Origin: Pseudomonadota bacterium
GTDB lineage: Bacteria; Pseudomonadota; Alphaproteobacteria; Rhizobiales; Xanthobacteraceae
Direction: 5' to 3'
Length of the DNA stretch: 64,000 bases
NCBI GenBank assembly: GCA_023451825.1
Contig: JAEXYA010000050.1
Location: 134,829 to 198,828 of the forward strand
The notes beneath the pieces are model-generated. The model ran no database searches. It worked only from the letters and a program-made list of their open reading frames with translations, and was not told where the DNA came from. Below are positions 27,408 to 35,325 of this stretch, one piece after another. A program made the position numbers and the translations under genes. Positions within the stretch are counted from its first letter, which is position 1. Each line of letters starts with the position of its first letter.

Positions 27408-28280
27408 ATGACCTCCCGCACTGCCACTCTCATCGGCCTCACCGCCATCCTGATGTGGTCGCTGCTGTCCGTGATGACGGTGGCAAGTGGCCGCATGCCG
27501 CCGTTTCAGCTCACGGCCATGACCTTCGCCATCGGCGCCCTGGCCGCGGCATTGAGCTGGACCTGGCGTCCCGACGCGATCCGTGCGCTCAAGCAATCGC
27601 CGTTGACCTGGGCGGTCGGTGTCGGTGGTCTGTTCGGTTATCACGCGCTGTATTTCGTCGCGTTGCGGCTGGCGCCACCGGCAGAGGCGGGACTGCTGAA
27701 TTATCTCTGGCCGCTGCTGATCGTCTTGTTTTCGTCGCTGCTGCCGGGGGAGCGGCTATATCCGCATCACATCATCGGCGCGCTGCTCGGTTTGATGGGC
27801 ACGGTGTTGCTGTTGTGGGGCAATGTCTCGCTGAATGCGGCCTCGGGCCATGCCGGCGGGTTGTTTGCGGCCTTCTGCGCCGCCTTTGTCTGGGCAGCTT
27901 ATTCGGTGATGTCGCGCCGGTTGAAGACGGTGCCCACCGATGCGGTAGCGGGCTTCTGCTTCGTGACGGCGCTTCTCGCTGCCATAGTCCACCTGGCAAT
28001 CGAGACCACGGTCTGGCCGGAGACGGGGTTGCAATGGCTATCGGTGATCGCACTCGGCGTCGGCCCGGTGGGCGCGGCGTTCTATACATGGGATATCGGG
28101 ATGAAGCGCGGCGATATCCGCGTGCTTGGCGCCGCGTCCTATGCGACGCCGCTGCTATCGACGGGGTTTTTGATTGCTGCCGGTTTCGCGCAAGCGAGCG
28201 CAAATATTGCGCTGGCTGCGGCGTTGATCGCAGGCGGCGGGCTGATCGCGGCGAAGGATATGATTTTGCGAAGGCGCTGA
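27408..28280 (+). CDS. EamA-family (DMT) exporter
   Basis: A 290-residue, ten-helix transporter with two EamA repeats. It opens MTSRTATLIGLTAILMWSLL and includes the FGYHALYFVALRLAPPAEAGLLNYLWPLL segment, which resembles the YddG-like aromatic amino-acid exporter branch. The start at 27408 follows repeat family F by ten bases; frames extending upstream read through the repeat and are discounted. Substrate unknown. Confidence 0.85.
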   Translation: MTSRTATLIGLTAILMWSLLSVMTVASGRMPPFQLTAMTFAIGALAAALSWTWRPDAIRALKQSPLTWAVGVGGLFGYHALYFVALRLAPPAEAGLLNYLWPLLIVLFSSLLPGERLYPHHIIGALLGLMGTVLLLWGNVSLNAASGHAGGLFAAFCAAFVWAAYSVMSRRLKTVPTDAVAGFCFVTALLAAIVHLAIETTVWPETGLQWLSVIALGVGPVGAAFYTWDIGMKRGDIRVLGAASYATPLLSTGFLIAAGFAQASANIALAAALIAGGGLIAAKDMILRRR

Positions 28281-28289
28281 AGTTCTTTT

Positions 28290-28460
28290 CCCTCCCCGGA
28301 GCGAAGCGAATGGGGAGGGTGGATCAAAGCGAGCGTTCAGCGAGCTTTGAGACGGGTGGGGTGTTTCCACAGGCGACGGCGCCTGCGGAGACACCCCACC
28401 CGTCCTTCGCTTCGCTCAGGCCACCCTCCCCACTGCGCCGCTGCGCGGCTTGGGGGAGGG
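28290..28460. repeat. Large palindromic intergenic repeat, family B copy 2
   Basis: Same arms as 10438-10610 (TGGGGAGGGTGGATC, GACGGGTGGGGT and their complements), with the central segment different and containing AGGCGACGGCGCCTG. Between convergent exporter and cupin genes. Confidence 0.85.
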
Positions 28461-28466
28461 AGAAGA

Positions 28467-28892
28467 TCACGGCTTCCAGTCCTTCGGTGCCAACTCAAAT
28501 GTCGCAAAATCAAACCCCGGCGCCACCGTGCAACTCACCAGCGTCCAATCGCCGGTCGTGGCTGCTGCCTGCCAGGCATGCGGCGGCACGATGCCCTGAG
28601 GCTGTTGCCCCGCGGCTAAGTCAGCGCCCAGCGCAATCGCGCGCTGCCCACTGTCATCCGCAATCTCCAGCGTCAGCGGTGCACCGGCGTGATAGTGCCA
28701 GATCTCCACGGCATCGACTCGATGCCAGTGCGAGCGCTCGCCCGTCGCCAGCAGAAAATAGATCGCTGTCGATGCCGCGCGGCCATTCGCATCCGTGCGG
28801 GCATCGCGAAATGTCTCGCGATAATGCCCGCCTTCGGGATGCGGCTGCAGGCCGAGAGTGGCGATGATCTCGGCAGCGGTCGGCATCGTCAC
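28467..28892 (-). CDS. Cupin_5 (DUF985) protein
   Basis: A 141-residue single-domain cupin. Recognisable parts are LQPHPEGGHYRETF, TAIYFLLATGERSHWHRVDAVEIWH and the second motif VPPHAWQAAA. The family is widespread, and its function is not established. The start is either GTG at 28892, overlapping the gloB stop by four bases (GTGA), or ATG at 28886. Either way it is in one transcription unit with gloB. Confidence 0.85.
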   Translation of the reverse strand: MTMPTAAEIIATLGLQPHPEGGHYRETFRDARTDANGRAASTAIYFLLATGERSHWHRVDAVEIWHYHAGAPLTLEIADDSGQRAIALGADLAAGQQPQGIVPPHAWQAAATTGDWTLVSCTVAPGFDFATFELAPKDWKP

Positions 28893-29656
28893 GACTTGTT
28901 CTTGCGTTCGCGCAGCTCGCCGAACACGTCGTCTTCGCTGAAGCCCTTGAGGCGGACCGCAGCGGCGATGGCCGGATCATCCGCGCGCAAGAAGACGTTG
29001 GTCTGTTTTTCCAGACCGAGCAGCACCGGAATGGTCGGCTTGCCCGCCGCGCGCAGCTGCGTCACCTCATCGGCGCGCTTCTTCAGCGCTTCGTTGTTCG
29101 GATCGATGCCGAGGCAGAATTTCATGTTGGCGGCGGTGTATTCGTGGCCGCAATAGACGCGGTAATCGTCGGGAAGCATGCGCAGCTTTTTCAGCGACTG
29201 CCACATCATCGGATAGGTGCCTTCGAACACCCGGCCGCAGCCGCCGGAGAACAGCGTGTCGGCGGAGAACAGCGCGAGCTCGCTGTCGAAGGCGTAACAG
29301 ATATGGTCGAGCGTATGGCCGGGCGTCTCGAATACGCGGGCCATCAGCGAGCCGACCTGCACGGTGCTGCCTTCGCCGACACGCACATCCACATGCGGGA
29401 TCGCGGTGCCCTGGTCGTGCGGCGCGGTGACCTTGCAGCCATAGGTCTGTTTCAGCTCGGCGATGCCGCCGACATGGTCGGCATGGTGATGCGTGACCAG
29501 GATATCCGTAAGCTTCCAGCCCTCGCGCTGCAGCACTTTCATGATGGGCCCGGCTTCCGGCGCATCGATGGCGGCGGTCTTCAGGCTTTGCGGATCATGG
29601 ATCAGGTAGCCGAAATTGTCGGACAGGCAGGGGAATACGCGAATTTCAGCAGCCAT
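28889..29656 (-). CDS. gloB: Hydroxyacylglutathione hydrolase (glyoxalase II)
   Basis: A 255-residue metallo-beta-lactamase-fold enzyme with the binuclear metal motif THHHADHVGG, further ligands in GHTLDHICY and in the FSADTLFSGGCGR and GHEYT segments. It hydrolyses S-lactoylglutathione to lactate and glutathione in methylglyoxal detoxification. The ATG at 29656 gives the canonical length; upstream extension is discounted. The neighbouring methyltransferase is a conserved partner in this group. Confidence 0.94.
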   Translation of the reverse strand: MAAEIRVFPCLSDNFGYLIHDPQSLKTAAIDAPEAGPIMKVLQREGWKLTDILVTHHHADHVGGIAELKQTYGCKVTAPHDQGTAIPHVDVRVGEGSTVQVGSLMARVFETPGHTLDHICYAFDSELALFSADTLFSGGCGRVFEGTYPMMWQSLKKLRMLPDDYRVYCGHEYTAANMKFCLGIDPNNEALKKRADEVTQLRAAGKPTIPVLLGLEKQTNVFLRADDPAIAAAVRLKGFSEDDVFGELRERKNKS

Positions 29657-29728
29657 GGTAACTCCGTTGACCTCTCTTGGACGCGCCCGCATGGCGGGGC
29701 GCGCGTATTCATTGACCGTATGCCGCGC

Positions 29729-30082
29729 CTAGCGCGGTGACGACGCCACGCATTGCCGGGCAGGTTGCTCGCCGATCTGTAGCGTGATGGTGGTCATGCC
29801 CTTGCCGACGATCAGAACATTGCCTTCGCCATAGCGGAAGCCGGAGCCCGAGCGCTGGATCGGCATGCGGAGCGATTCGCCATTGGGGTAGAACAATGTG
29901 ATCGACTTGCCGCCGGAATTGTAATCGACCGAAATCTTGTCGCCGCCCGGCAATCCGGGTTTGCAAATATAATCCGTCGTTGCGGGATTGGCCTGGGCGG
30001 GCAGCGATGCCATCGCCCCTGCCATCAAGGCCGACATGACTGCCGCTATTTTCGCGATCTTTTGAGCCTGCCGTGACACCAT
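29729..30082 (-). CDS. MliC-like periplasmic lysozyme-inhibitor family protein
   Basis: A 117-residue exported protein with a signal peptide (residues 1-31, ending AQA). The mature part shows the MliC pattern: a first Cys in YICKPG, a NGESLRMP strand, RSGSGFRYG, and a final Cys in ARQCVA, likely a disulfide. MliC proteins inhibit C-type lysozyme at the cell envelope. There is no lipobox, so this copy would be soluble periplasmic. GGAGAGG precedes the ATG. Confidence 0.75.
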   Translation of the reverse strand: MVSRQAQKIAKIAAVMSALMAGAMASLPAQANPATTDYICKPGLPGGDKISVDYNSGGKSITLFYPNGESLRMPIQRSGSGFRYGEGNVLIVGKGMTTITLQIGEQPARQCVASSPR

Positions 30083-30250
30083 GCCGCCTCTCCAGGATTC
30101 TTGCTGTGTAAACTAGGCCGCAGCCCGACCGGTCTTGTCAATTGTCGGTACGACGTGCCGCCATGTTGCCGACATATGGCGTTAAGCCTGCGCCAGCATT
30201 TCGGGATTTCGGGGGATCGTGCGCCGTATGAGCCATGGTACAACGCTTTC

Positions 30251-31000
30251 ATGACCATCGACGTCATCGATCTCCGGGATTTCTATTCCCGCCGCCTCGG
30301 CATCGTGGCGCGGCGGTTGATCAATCGTGGCATCAAGGCGCATTGGCCCGATGCCGAGGGGCAGAGGGTGCTCGGGGTCGGCTATCCCACGCCCTATCTC
30401 GGCCTGTTTCGTGAAAATGCCGAGCGCTGCATCGCCTTCATGCCGGCGGCGCAGGGCGTGCTGAAATGGCCGACGGCGAAGCCGGCGCTGGCAACATTGG
30501 TCGATGAGATGTCGCTGCCGCTACCCGATGCATCGGTGGACCGGATCATTCTCGTCCATGCGCTGGAAATTTCCGACGATCCCGAAGGGCTGTTGCGTGA
30601 AATCTGGCGCGTGCTCGCGCCGTCCGGGAAGATGATCGCGATCATTCCGAATCGGCGTGGCGTGTGGACGCGGTCGGATTCGACGCCGTTCGGCCATGGC
30701 CGGCCTTATTCACGCTCGCAGATCACGCAATTGTTGCGGCAGACCTGGTTCACGCCGACGGCCTGGAGCGAAGCGCTGTTCATGCCGCCGGTGGGCATGG
30801 GCTGGTTCCTGCGCTCCGCGCTGGTGTGGGAGCGCGTCGGCGCGGCGCTGTCGATGCCGTTTGCCGGGTTGCATATCGTCGAAGCCAGCAAGCAGGTCTA
30901 TCGTGCGCTGCCGGCAAAGCGGGAACGCGCAAAGCTTATTCCGGCTTTGCAGCCGGTGCTGGTGCCGAGCTCGGGCATGCGGCGGGACACTGAGCCGTAG
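30251..31000 (+). CDS. SAM-dependent methyltransferase (class I)
   Basis: A 249-residue protein of the Methyltransf_11 type. A modified nucleotide-binding loop is VLGVGYPTPYLG, then LPLPDASVDRIILVHALEI and LLREIWRVLAPSGKMIAIIPNRRG. A C-terminal segment follows that is typical of the gloB-linked family. The substrate is unknown. The frame is open from 30101, but the ATG at 30251 starts the conserved domain. The stop codon TAG is part of the following repeat. Confidence 0.85.
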   Translation: MTIDVIDLRDFYSRRLGIVARRLINRGIKAHWPDAEGQRVLGVGYPTPYLGLFRENAERCIAFMPAAQGVLKWPTAKPALATLVDEMSLPLPDASVDRIILVHALEISDDPEGLLREIWRVLAPSGKMIAIIPNRRGVWTRSDSTPFGHGRPYSRSQITQLLRQTWFTPTAWSEALFMPPVGMGWFLRSALVWERVGAALSMPFAGLHIVEASKQVYRALPAKRERAKLIPALQPVLVPSSGMRRDTEP

Positions 31001-31087
31001 GGCGGATGAGGCGAAGCCGTCATCCGCCGCGGAGTTTCAGCTTTGTATTCGGCCGGCGGATTACGCTGCGCTCATCCGCCCTACGGC
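30995..31087. repeat. Palindromic intergenic repeat, family G
   Basis: GCCGTAGGGCGGATGAGGCGAAG ... mirrored by GCTGCGCTCATCCGCCCTACGGC. The left arm includes the methyltransferase stop codon. Confidence 0.9.
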
Positions 31088-31095
31088 CGAGCCGA

Positions 31096-31848
31096 TCAAT
31101 CCTCGATCGATTTCTCGCTGGTATCCGCCTTGCCGCGAGTCCAGTAGCCGGCGGCTTTGGTCCACGCCTTGTTGTGGCCGCGCGTGCCGGTGACATAGAG
31201 GCGCAGGCTGCGCGCCACCTGCGCTTCGGCCGCGATCCAGACAAAACCTTCGCCTTGTGGGAAATCGTAGCCTTCGAGCGCCGCCTGCAGCAGTGCTGCA
31301 TCGTCGCTCTTGCCGTCGCGAGCAATCCATTGCGCTGACCAGTCGGCCTTTGTTGCGATCTTTTGCGCTTCGCCAATCACGAAGCTTGCGACCGGTACAC
31401 CGGGGCGCAGTTCTTCGAGACGGCGCCCGATGGCGGGCAAAGCGGTCTCGTCTCCGATGAGGAGATACCAGTCGAAATCGTCGGGAATGACGGCAGAGCC
31501 GCGCGGGCCGCCGATCTGCAGGGTGTCGCCGACCTTTGCGCTGATCGCCCAGGCCGTTGCGGGACCTGCTTCGTGGAGAGCGAAGTCGAGGACCAGCGTG
31601 TTCTTCGCCGTGTCGAAACTGCGCGGCGTGTATTCGCGCATCTCGGGCGTTTCGCCGGTGCCGGGGAAGATCAGCTTGACGTGATCATCAAAGGACGCGC
31701 TGACGAAATCGTGCAGTTCGGGCGAGGTGAGCGTGATGCGCTGCATCTGCGGCGTCAGGCGCTGGGTGGCGGAAACGGTGAGCAGGCGCCGGCGCAATTC
31801 GTGGCGGACGCGGGTAATTTCATGCTTGGTCAAGAAGGTGCAATCCAT
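31096..31848 (-). CDS. Siderophore-interacting FAD/NAD(P)H flavoprotein
   Basis: A 250-residue protein of the SIP (ViuB-like) family. The FAD-binding motif is REYTPRSFD; the phosphate-binding portion is GPRGSAVIP, and the NAD(P)-binding portion begins LLIGDETALPAIGRRLEEL. The C-terminal WIAAEAQVARSLR motif is typical. These enzymes reduce ferric siderophores in the cytoplasm. No siderophore receptor or ABC genes are adjacent. Start at 31848 (MDCTFL) is preferred; the frame extends six codons further. Confidence 0.88.
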   Translation of the reverse strand: MDCTFLTKHEITRVRHELRRRLLTVSATQRLTPQMQRITLTSPELHDFVSASFDDHVKLIFPGTGETPEMREYTPRSFDTAKNTLVLDFALHEAGPATAWAISAKVGDTLQIGGPRGSAVIPDDFDWYLLIGDETALPAIGRRLEELRPGVPVASFVIGEAQKIATKADWSAQWIARDGKSDDAALLQAALEGYDFPQGEGFVWIAAEAQVARSLRLYVTGTRGHNKAWTKAAGYWTRGKADTSEKSIED

Positions 31849-31938
31849 CGGTTGAAATCGAAGCAAGGCCTATGTGGCGATTGTCCGGTTTCAGTCCAAG
31901 GTCGCCTCTTTAGAGACGCTCGACATTTTGGTTTCGCT

Positions 31939-32889
31939 TTATTGCTCCGCCAGCGGATGCAGGTCGCGGACCAGGCTCTTGAGCCGCTCTTCCACCACAT
32001 GGGTGTAGATCTGCGTGGTCGAAATATCGGTATGGCCGAGCAGCGTCTGCACGATGCGGAGATCGGCGCCGTTATGCAGCAGGTGGCTGGCAAAAGCGTG
32101 ACGCAGCACATGCGGCGACACCAGGCGCGGCGCGATGCCGGAGGCGCTGGCGAGGTCCTTCAGGTCGCGGGCAAAGTGTTGGCGGGTGAGATGGCCGCTC
32201 TCGCCGGACGACGGAAACAACCATTTCGTCACGGCGCCTTTCTTCTGTCCCTTCTGCGTCTCTGCCATGACCGCGAGATAGTCGGCCATCGCGGCCTTTG
32301 CCGTCTCGTTGAGCGGCACCAGGCGTTCCTTGTTGCCTTTGCCGCGCACCACGATCATGCGTGCATCACGCCGCGCGGCGGTGACCGGCAGCGAGACGAG
32401 TTCGGAGACACGCAGGCCAGTGGCGTAGAGCACTTCGAGCAGGCAATAGAGCCGGGCATGGCGCAGCCGTTGCGGCAGCGTCGCTTCGGTGTTCTGGGCC
32501 ATGGTGCGACCCTGCACCAGCATGCGGTCGACATCGGCGATCGACAGCACTTTTGGCAGGCTGCGGCCACGCTTGGGGCCGGAGAGGATCGCGGCGGGAT
32601 CGTCGGCGCGGATGTTTTCGCTCAGCATGAAGCGGAACAGATGGCGCAGTGCCGAAAGCCGGCGGGCGACGGTGGTCGACTTGAAGCCGCGATCGTCGAG
32701 GTCTTCGAGATAATCGCGCAGCAGCTGGGTATCCGCCGATCCGAAACTGGCCTTGGCCCGGGCCGCGAATTCGGAAAAATCCTCGAGGTCGCGCCGATAC
32801 GCGTCGAGCGTGTTCGCGCCGGCGCCTTGCTCGGCGGCGAGCATGTCGAGAAACAGGGCGGACAGGCGGGCGTCGGATGGGATGCTCAT
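31939..32889 (-). CDS. xerD: Site-specific tyrosine recombinase XerD
   Basis: A 316-residue recombinase. A core-binding SAM-like N-domain (residues 1-100) is followed by the catalytic domain with Arg in YATGLRVSELVSL, Lys in VRGKGNKERLVP, HVLRHAFASHLL (His-X-X-Arg), LLGHTDISTTQIYTHV (His and the nucleophilic Tyr). It resolves chromosome dimers at dif with XerC. The xerD-aroK-aroB context is the housekeeping one in Rhizobiales, so this is not a phage integrase. Confidence 0.93.
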   Translation of the reverse strand: MSIPSDARLSALFLDMLAAEQGAGANTLDAYRRDLEDFSEFAARAKASFGSADTQLLRDYLEDLDDRGFKSTTVARRLSALRHLFRFMLSENIRADDPAAILSGPKRGRSLPKVLSIADVDRMLVQGRTMAQNTEATLPQRLRHARLYCLLEVLYATGLRVSELVSLPVTAARRDARMIVVRGKGNKERLVPLNETAKAAMADYLAVMAETQKGQKKGAVTKWLFPSSGESGHLTRQHFARDLKDLASASGIAPRLVSPHVLRHAFASHLLHNGADLRIVQTLLGHTDISTTQIYTHVVEERLKSLVRDLHPLAEQ

Positions 32890-32920
32890 GCGTTGGCCTT
32901 TGCAGTGACGCGTCGTTCTT

Positions 32921-33027
32921 CTCCCTCTCCCGCCCTTGCGGGGGAGGGCCGGGGTGGGGGAGCCACGAACGCCGGAGCTTGTGGAGGCACCCCCACCCTG
33001 ACCCTCCCCCGCAAGCGGGAGAGGGGA
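32921..33027. repeat. Palindromic intergenic repeat, family H
   Basis: CTCCCTCTCCCGCCCTTGCGGGGGAGGG ... mirrored by CCCTCCCCCGCAAGCGGGAGAGGG, with GGGGTGGGGG/CCCCCACC inner arms. Lies between the 48-aa gene and xerD, so xerD is transcribed through it if cotranscribed. Confidence 0.85.
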
Positions 33028-33055
33028 CAAGGCGCGCGTGCCTAAACCCTAGCGG

Positions 33056-33202
33056 CTATTTCTTGAGAAATTTGTCCGGCTGGACGGTCACCGTAATGTC
33101 CCGTGGCTTCGGATTGACGAAATTCGCCAAGGCGAAGATCGCGCCATAGATGATCCCGCCGATCACACCGACGACCGTCAGGAAGCGGAACAGGCTGGGC
33201 AT
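33056..33202 (-). CDS. 48-residue single-pass membrane protein, conserved locus
   Basis: A short frame starting ATG at 33202 and ending TAG at 33056, too small for most gene callers. It encodes a positively charged N-terminus (MPSLFRF), one hydrophobic helix (about residues 8-27, LTVVGVIGGIIYGAIFALA) and a polar tail with NPKPRDITVTVQPDKFLKK. I recall a similarly sized protein of the same layout between xerD and aroK in related genomes, sometimes mislabelled as a kinase. Function unknown. Divergent from aroK. Confidence 0.8.
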   Translation of the reverse strand: MPSLFRFLTVVGVIGGIIYGAIFALANFVNPKPRDITVTVQPDKFLKK

Positions 33203-33377
33203 GGGCTCGGGAACTCGACGGAAAAGGGCGATTCGGGCCGCCCGCGGTGGTCACCACGTTCGGATACAGATTGCACGAGGTGCTGGCAACGCTGCGGTCG
33301 GGGGTAGTATAGATGACAGGAATGGGGCAAATCGCTGCGATGCATCGTCGCCCACTGATTTTACGAGTGTTTTTCTG

Positions 33378-34019
33378 ATGTCCGAGACTGTTCTGCCAGC
33401 TCTGGCCGGCGCCACCCAAGAGGCCGCGATTGTCGCGGCGCTCGGTCGGCGTGCCGTCGTGCTGGTGGGCATGATGGGAGCGGGGAAGTCGACCATCGGC
33501 CGCCGCATGGCGATGCGGCTGCGGCTGCCCTTCATCGATGCCGATCATGAGATCGAGGCCGCGGCCGGTATGTCGATCCCCGATATTTTCGAGGTCCATG
33601 GCGAGCCGCATTTCCGCGACGGCGAGGCGCGGGTGATCGCGCGCCTGCTGGATGGCGGGCCGATCCTGCTGGCCACGGGCGGCGGCGCCTTCATGCGCGA
33701 CGAAACCCGTCAGCGCATCCACGACAAGGCGATTTCGCTGTGGCTCAAGGCCGATGCCGACGTGATCCTGCGCCGGGTCAAGAAGCGCGAGAATCGCCCG
33801 TTGCTGAAGACACCGGATCCCGCCGGCACCATCGCGCGTCTGATCGAGGCGCGGCATCCGTTCTACGAGCAGACCGACATCACCATCGATTCCCGCGACG
33901 TGCCGCATGAGAAGATCGTCGATGAGGCGATCGTGGCGCTGCATGAGCACCTGTTCCGCCCGCATTCGGCCTCAGCACTGCCGACGCCGGCCGGCGATCC
34001 CCTGAGCCCGATTTTATGA
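33378..34019 (+). CDS. aroK: Shikimate kinase
   Basis: A 213-residue kinase phosphorylating shikimate in the aromatic amino-acid pathway. The P-loop is GMMGAGKSTIGRR, the shikimate-binding DADHEIE and the Walker B-like LATGGGAFM are present, and lid arginines lie in KKRENRPLL. The N-terminal 28 residues extend beyond the minimal fold, which is common in alphaproteobacteria. The ATG at 33378 is favoured over longer frames. Overlaps aroB (ATGA, 34016-34019). Confidence 0.95.
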   Translation: MSETVLPALAGATQEAAIVAALGRRAVVLVGMMGAGKSTIGRRMAMRLRLPFIDADHEIEAAAGMSIPDIFEVHGEPHFRDGEARVIARLLDGGPILLATGGGAFMRDETRQRIHDKAISLWLKADADVILRRVKKRENRPLLKTPDPAGTIARLIEARHPFYEQTDITIDSRDVPHEKIVDEAIVALHEHLFRPHSASALPTPAGDPLSPIL

Positions 34020-35158
34020 CCGCACCGCTGAAGAATTCCGATCCGATCACCGTCAATGTGGGATTGGGTGATCGTGCCTATGACATCGTCATCGGCCGCA
34101 ACGTGCTGCCCTCGCTCGGTGCGCGCATCGCTGCTCTGCGGCCCGGCGTGCGCACGGCGATCGTGACTGACAAGACGGTTGCCAAGTATTGGTTGAAGGC
34201 AACGGAAGAGTCGCTGGCTGCTGCCGGCATCCCGACCTCGCATATTGCTGTCGAGGAAGGCGAGGGCTCGAAGAGCTATGCCGGCCTCGAAACTGTTTCC
34301 GAAGCGCTGGTCGCTGCGAAGATCGAACGCAATGATCTCGTGATTGCGCTGGGCGGTGGCGTGGTTGGCGATCTCGCGGGTTTTGCCGCATCGATCCTGC
34401 GCCGCGGTGTCGATTTCGTGCAGGTGCCGACGTCCCTGCTGGCGCAGGTCGATTCTTCCGTCGGCGGCAAGACCGGCATCAACTCGCCACAGGGCAAGAA
34501 CCTCATCGGCGCTTTCCACCAGCCTGTTTTGGTGGTGGCCGATACGGCCGTGCTCGACACGCTATCGCCCCGCCAGTTCCGGGCCGGCTATGCGGAAGTC
34601 GCCAAATATGGCGTGCTGGGCGACGCGGCCTTCTTCACCTGGCTCGAGACCAATCACGCCGACATCATGCGCGGCGGCTCCGCACGCGAGCATGCCATCG
34701 CCACCTCATGTCGCGCCAAGGCCGGCGTGGTCTCGCGCGACGAGCGCGAGAATGGCGAGCGTGCGCTGCTCAATCTCGGCCACACTTTTGGTCATGCACT
34801 CGAAGCCGTCACCGGTTTCTCCGATCGTCTCTATCATGGCGAAGGCGTTTCCATCGGCATGGTGCTGGCTGCCGAATTCTCGGCGCAGCTCGGCATGATT
34901 GCGGCGGATGATGCGGCGCGCGTCGAACGTCATCTCGCCGATGCCGGATTGCCGACGCGGCTGCAGGACATCGCAGGCTTTACGCAGGAAGGCCTTGCCG
35001 ATGCGGATCGGCTGATGGCGCTGATGGCGCAGGACAAGAAGGTGAAGCGCGGCAAGCTGACCTTTATTTTGCTCGAAGCTATCGGCCAAGCTGTCATCGC
35101 CAATGATGTCGACCCTGCTACGGTGCGGGAGTTTCTGCAAAAGAAGCTAAACGGATAA
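34016..35158 (+). CDS. aroB: 3-dehydroquinate synthase
   Basis: A 380-residue enzyme making 3-dehydroquinate from DAHP with NAD+ and a divalent metal. The NAD-binding region LVIALGGGVVGDLAGFAAS, VPTSLLAQVDSSVGGKTGIN and the metal-site motif LNLGHTFGHALE are clear. Translationally coupled to aroK. The pair is followed by a long repeat and then the CNNM/CorC-type gene, a conserved order. Confidence 0.96.
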   Translation: MTAPLKNSDPITVNVGLGDRAYDIVIGRNVLPSLGARIAALRPGVRTAIVTDKTVAKYWLKATEESLAAAGIPTSHIAVEEGEGSKSYAGLETVSEALVAAKIERNDLVIALGGGVVGDLAGFAASILRRGVDFVQVPTSLLAQVDSSVGGKTGINSPQGKNLIGAFHQPVLVVADTAVLDTLSPRQFRAGYAEVAKYGVLGDAAFFTWLETNHADIMRGGSAREHAIATSCRAKAGVVSRDERENGERALLNLGHTFGHALEAVTGFSDRLYHGEGVSIGMVLAAEFSAQLGMIAADDAARVERHLADAGLPTRLQDIAGFTQEGLADADRLMALMAQDKKVKRGKLTFILLEAIGQAVIANDVDPATVREFLQKKLNG

Positions 35159-35182
35159 TTCATGTCGGAGCTTGATCAGTCC

Positions 35183-35308
35183 GTGTCCCGGACGCGGTGC
35201 AGCGCCTTTCGCGCTGCTCCGCAGAGCCGGGACCGTCGCGAACGCCGGCGTTTGATACGGTCCCGGCTCTGCGAAGCAGCACTTCGTGCTGCGTCGCGTC
35301 CGGGACAC
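35183..35308. repeat. Palindromic intergenic repeat, family I
   Basis: GTGTCCCGGACGC (35183-35195) pairs with GCGTCCGGGACAC ending at 35308; inner arms GCAGAGCCGGGACCGT/ACGGTCCCGGCTCTGC and GCAGCGCC.../...GCTGC. A long near-complete hairpin after aroB. Confidence 0.9.
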
Positions 35309-35325
35309 GAGGTTACGGAATTTCC

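Noticed and set aside
31939..32889. Tyrosine recombinase as a sign of a mobile element or prophage
   Set aside because: Housekeeping XerD motifs and the xerD-aroK-aroB context; no attachment site, transposase or phage genes nearby.
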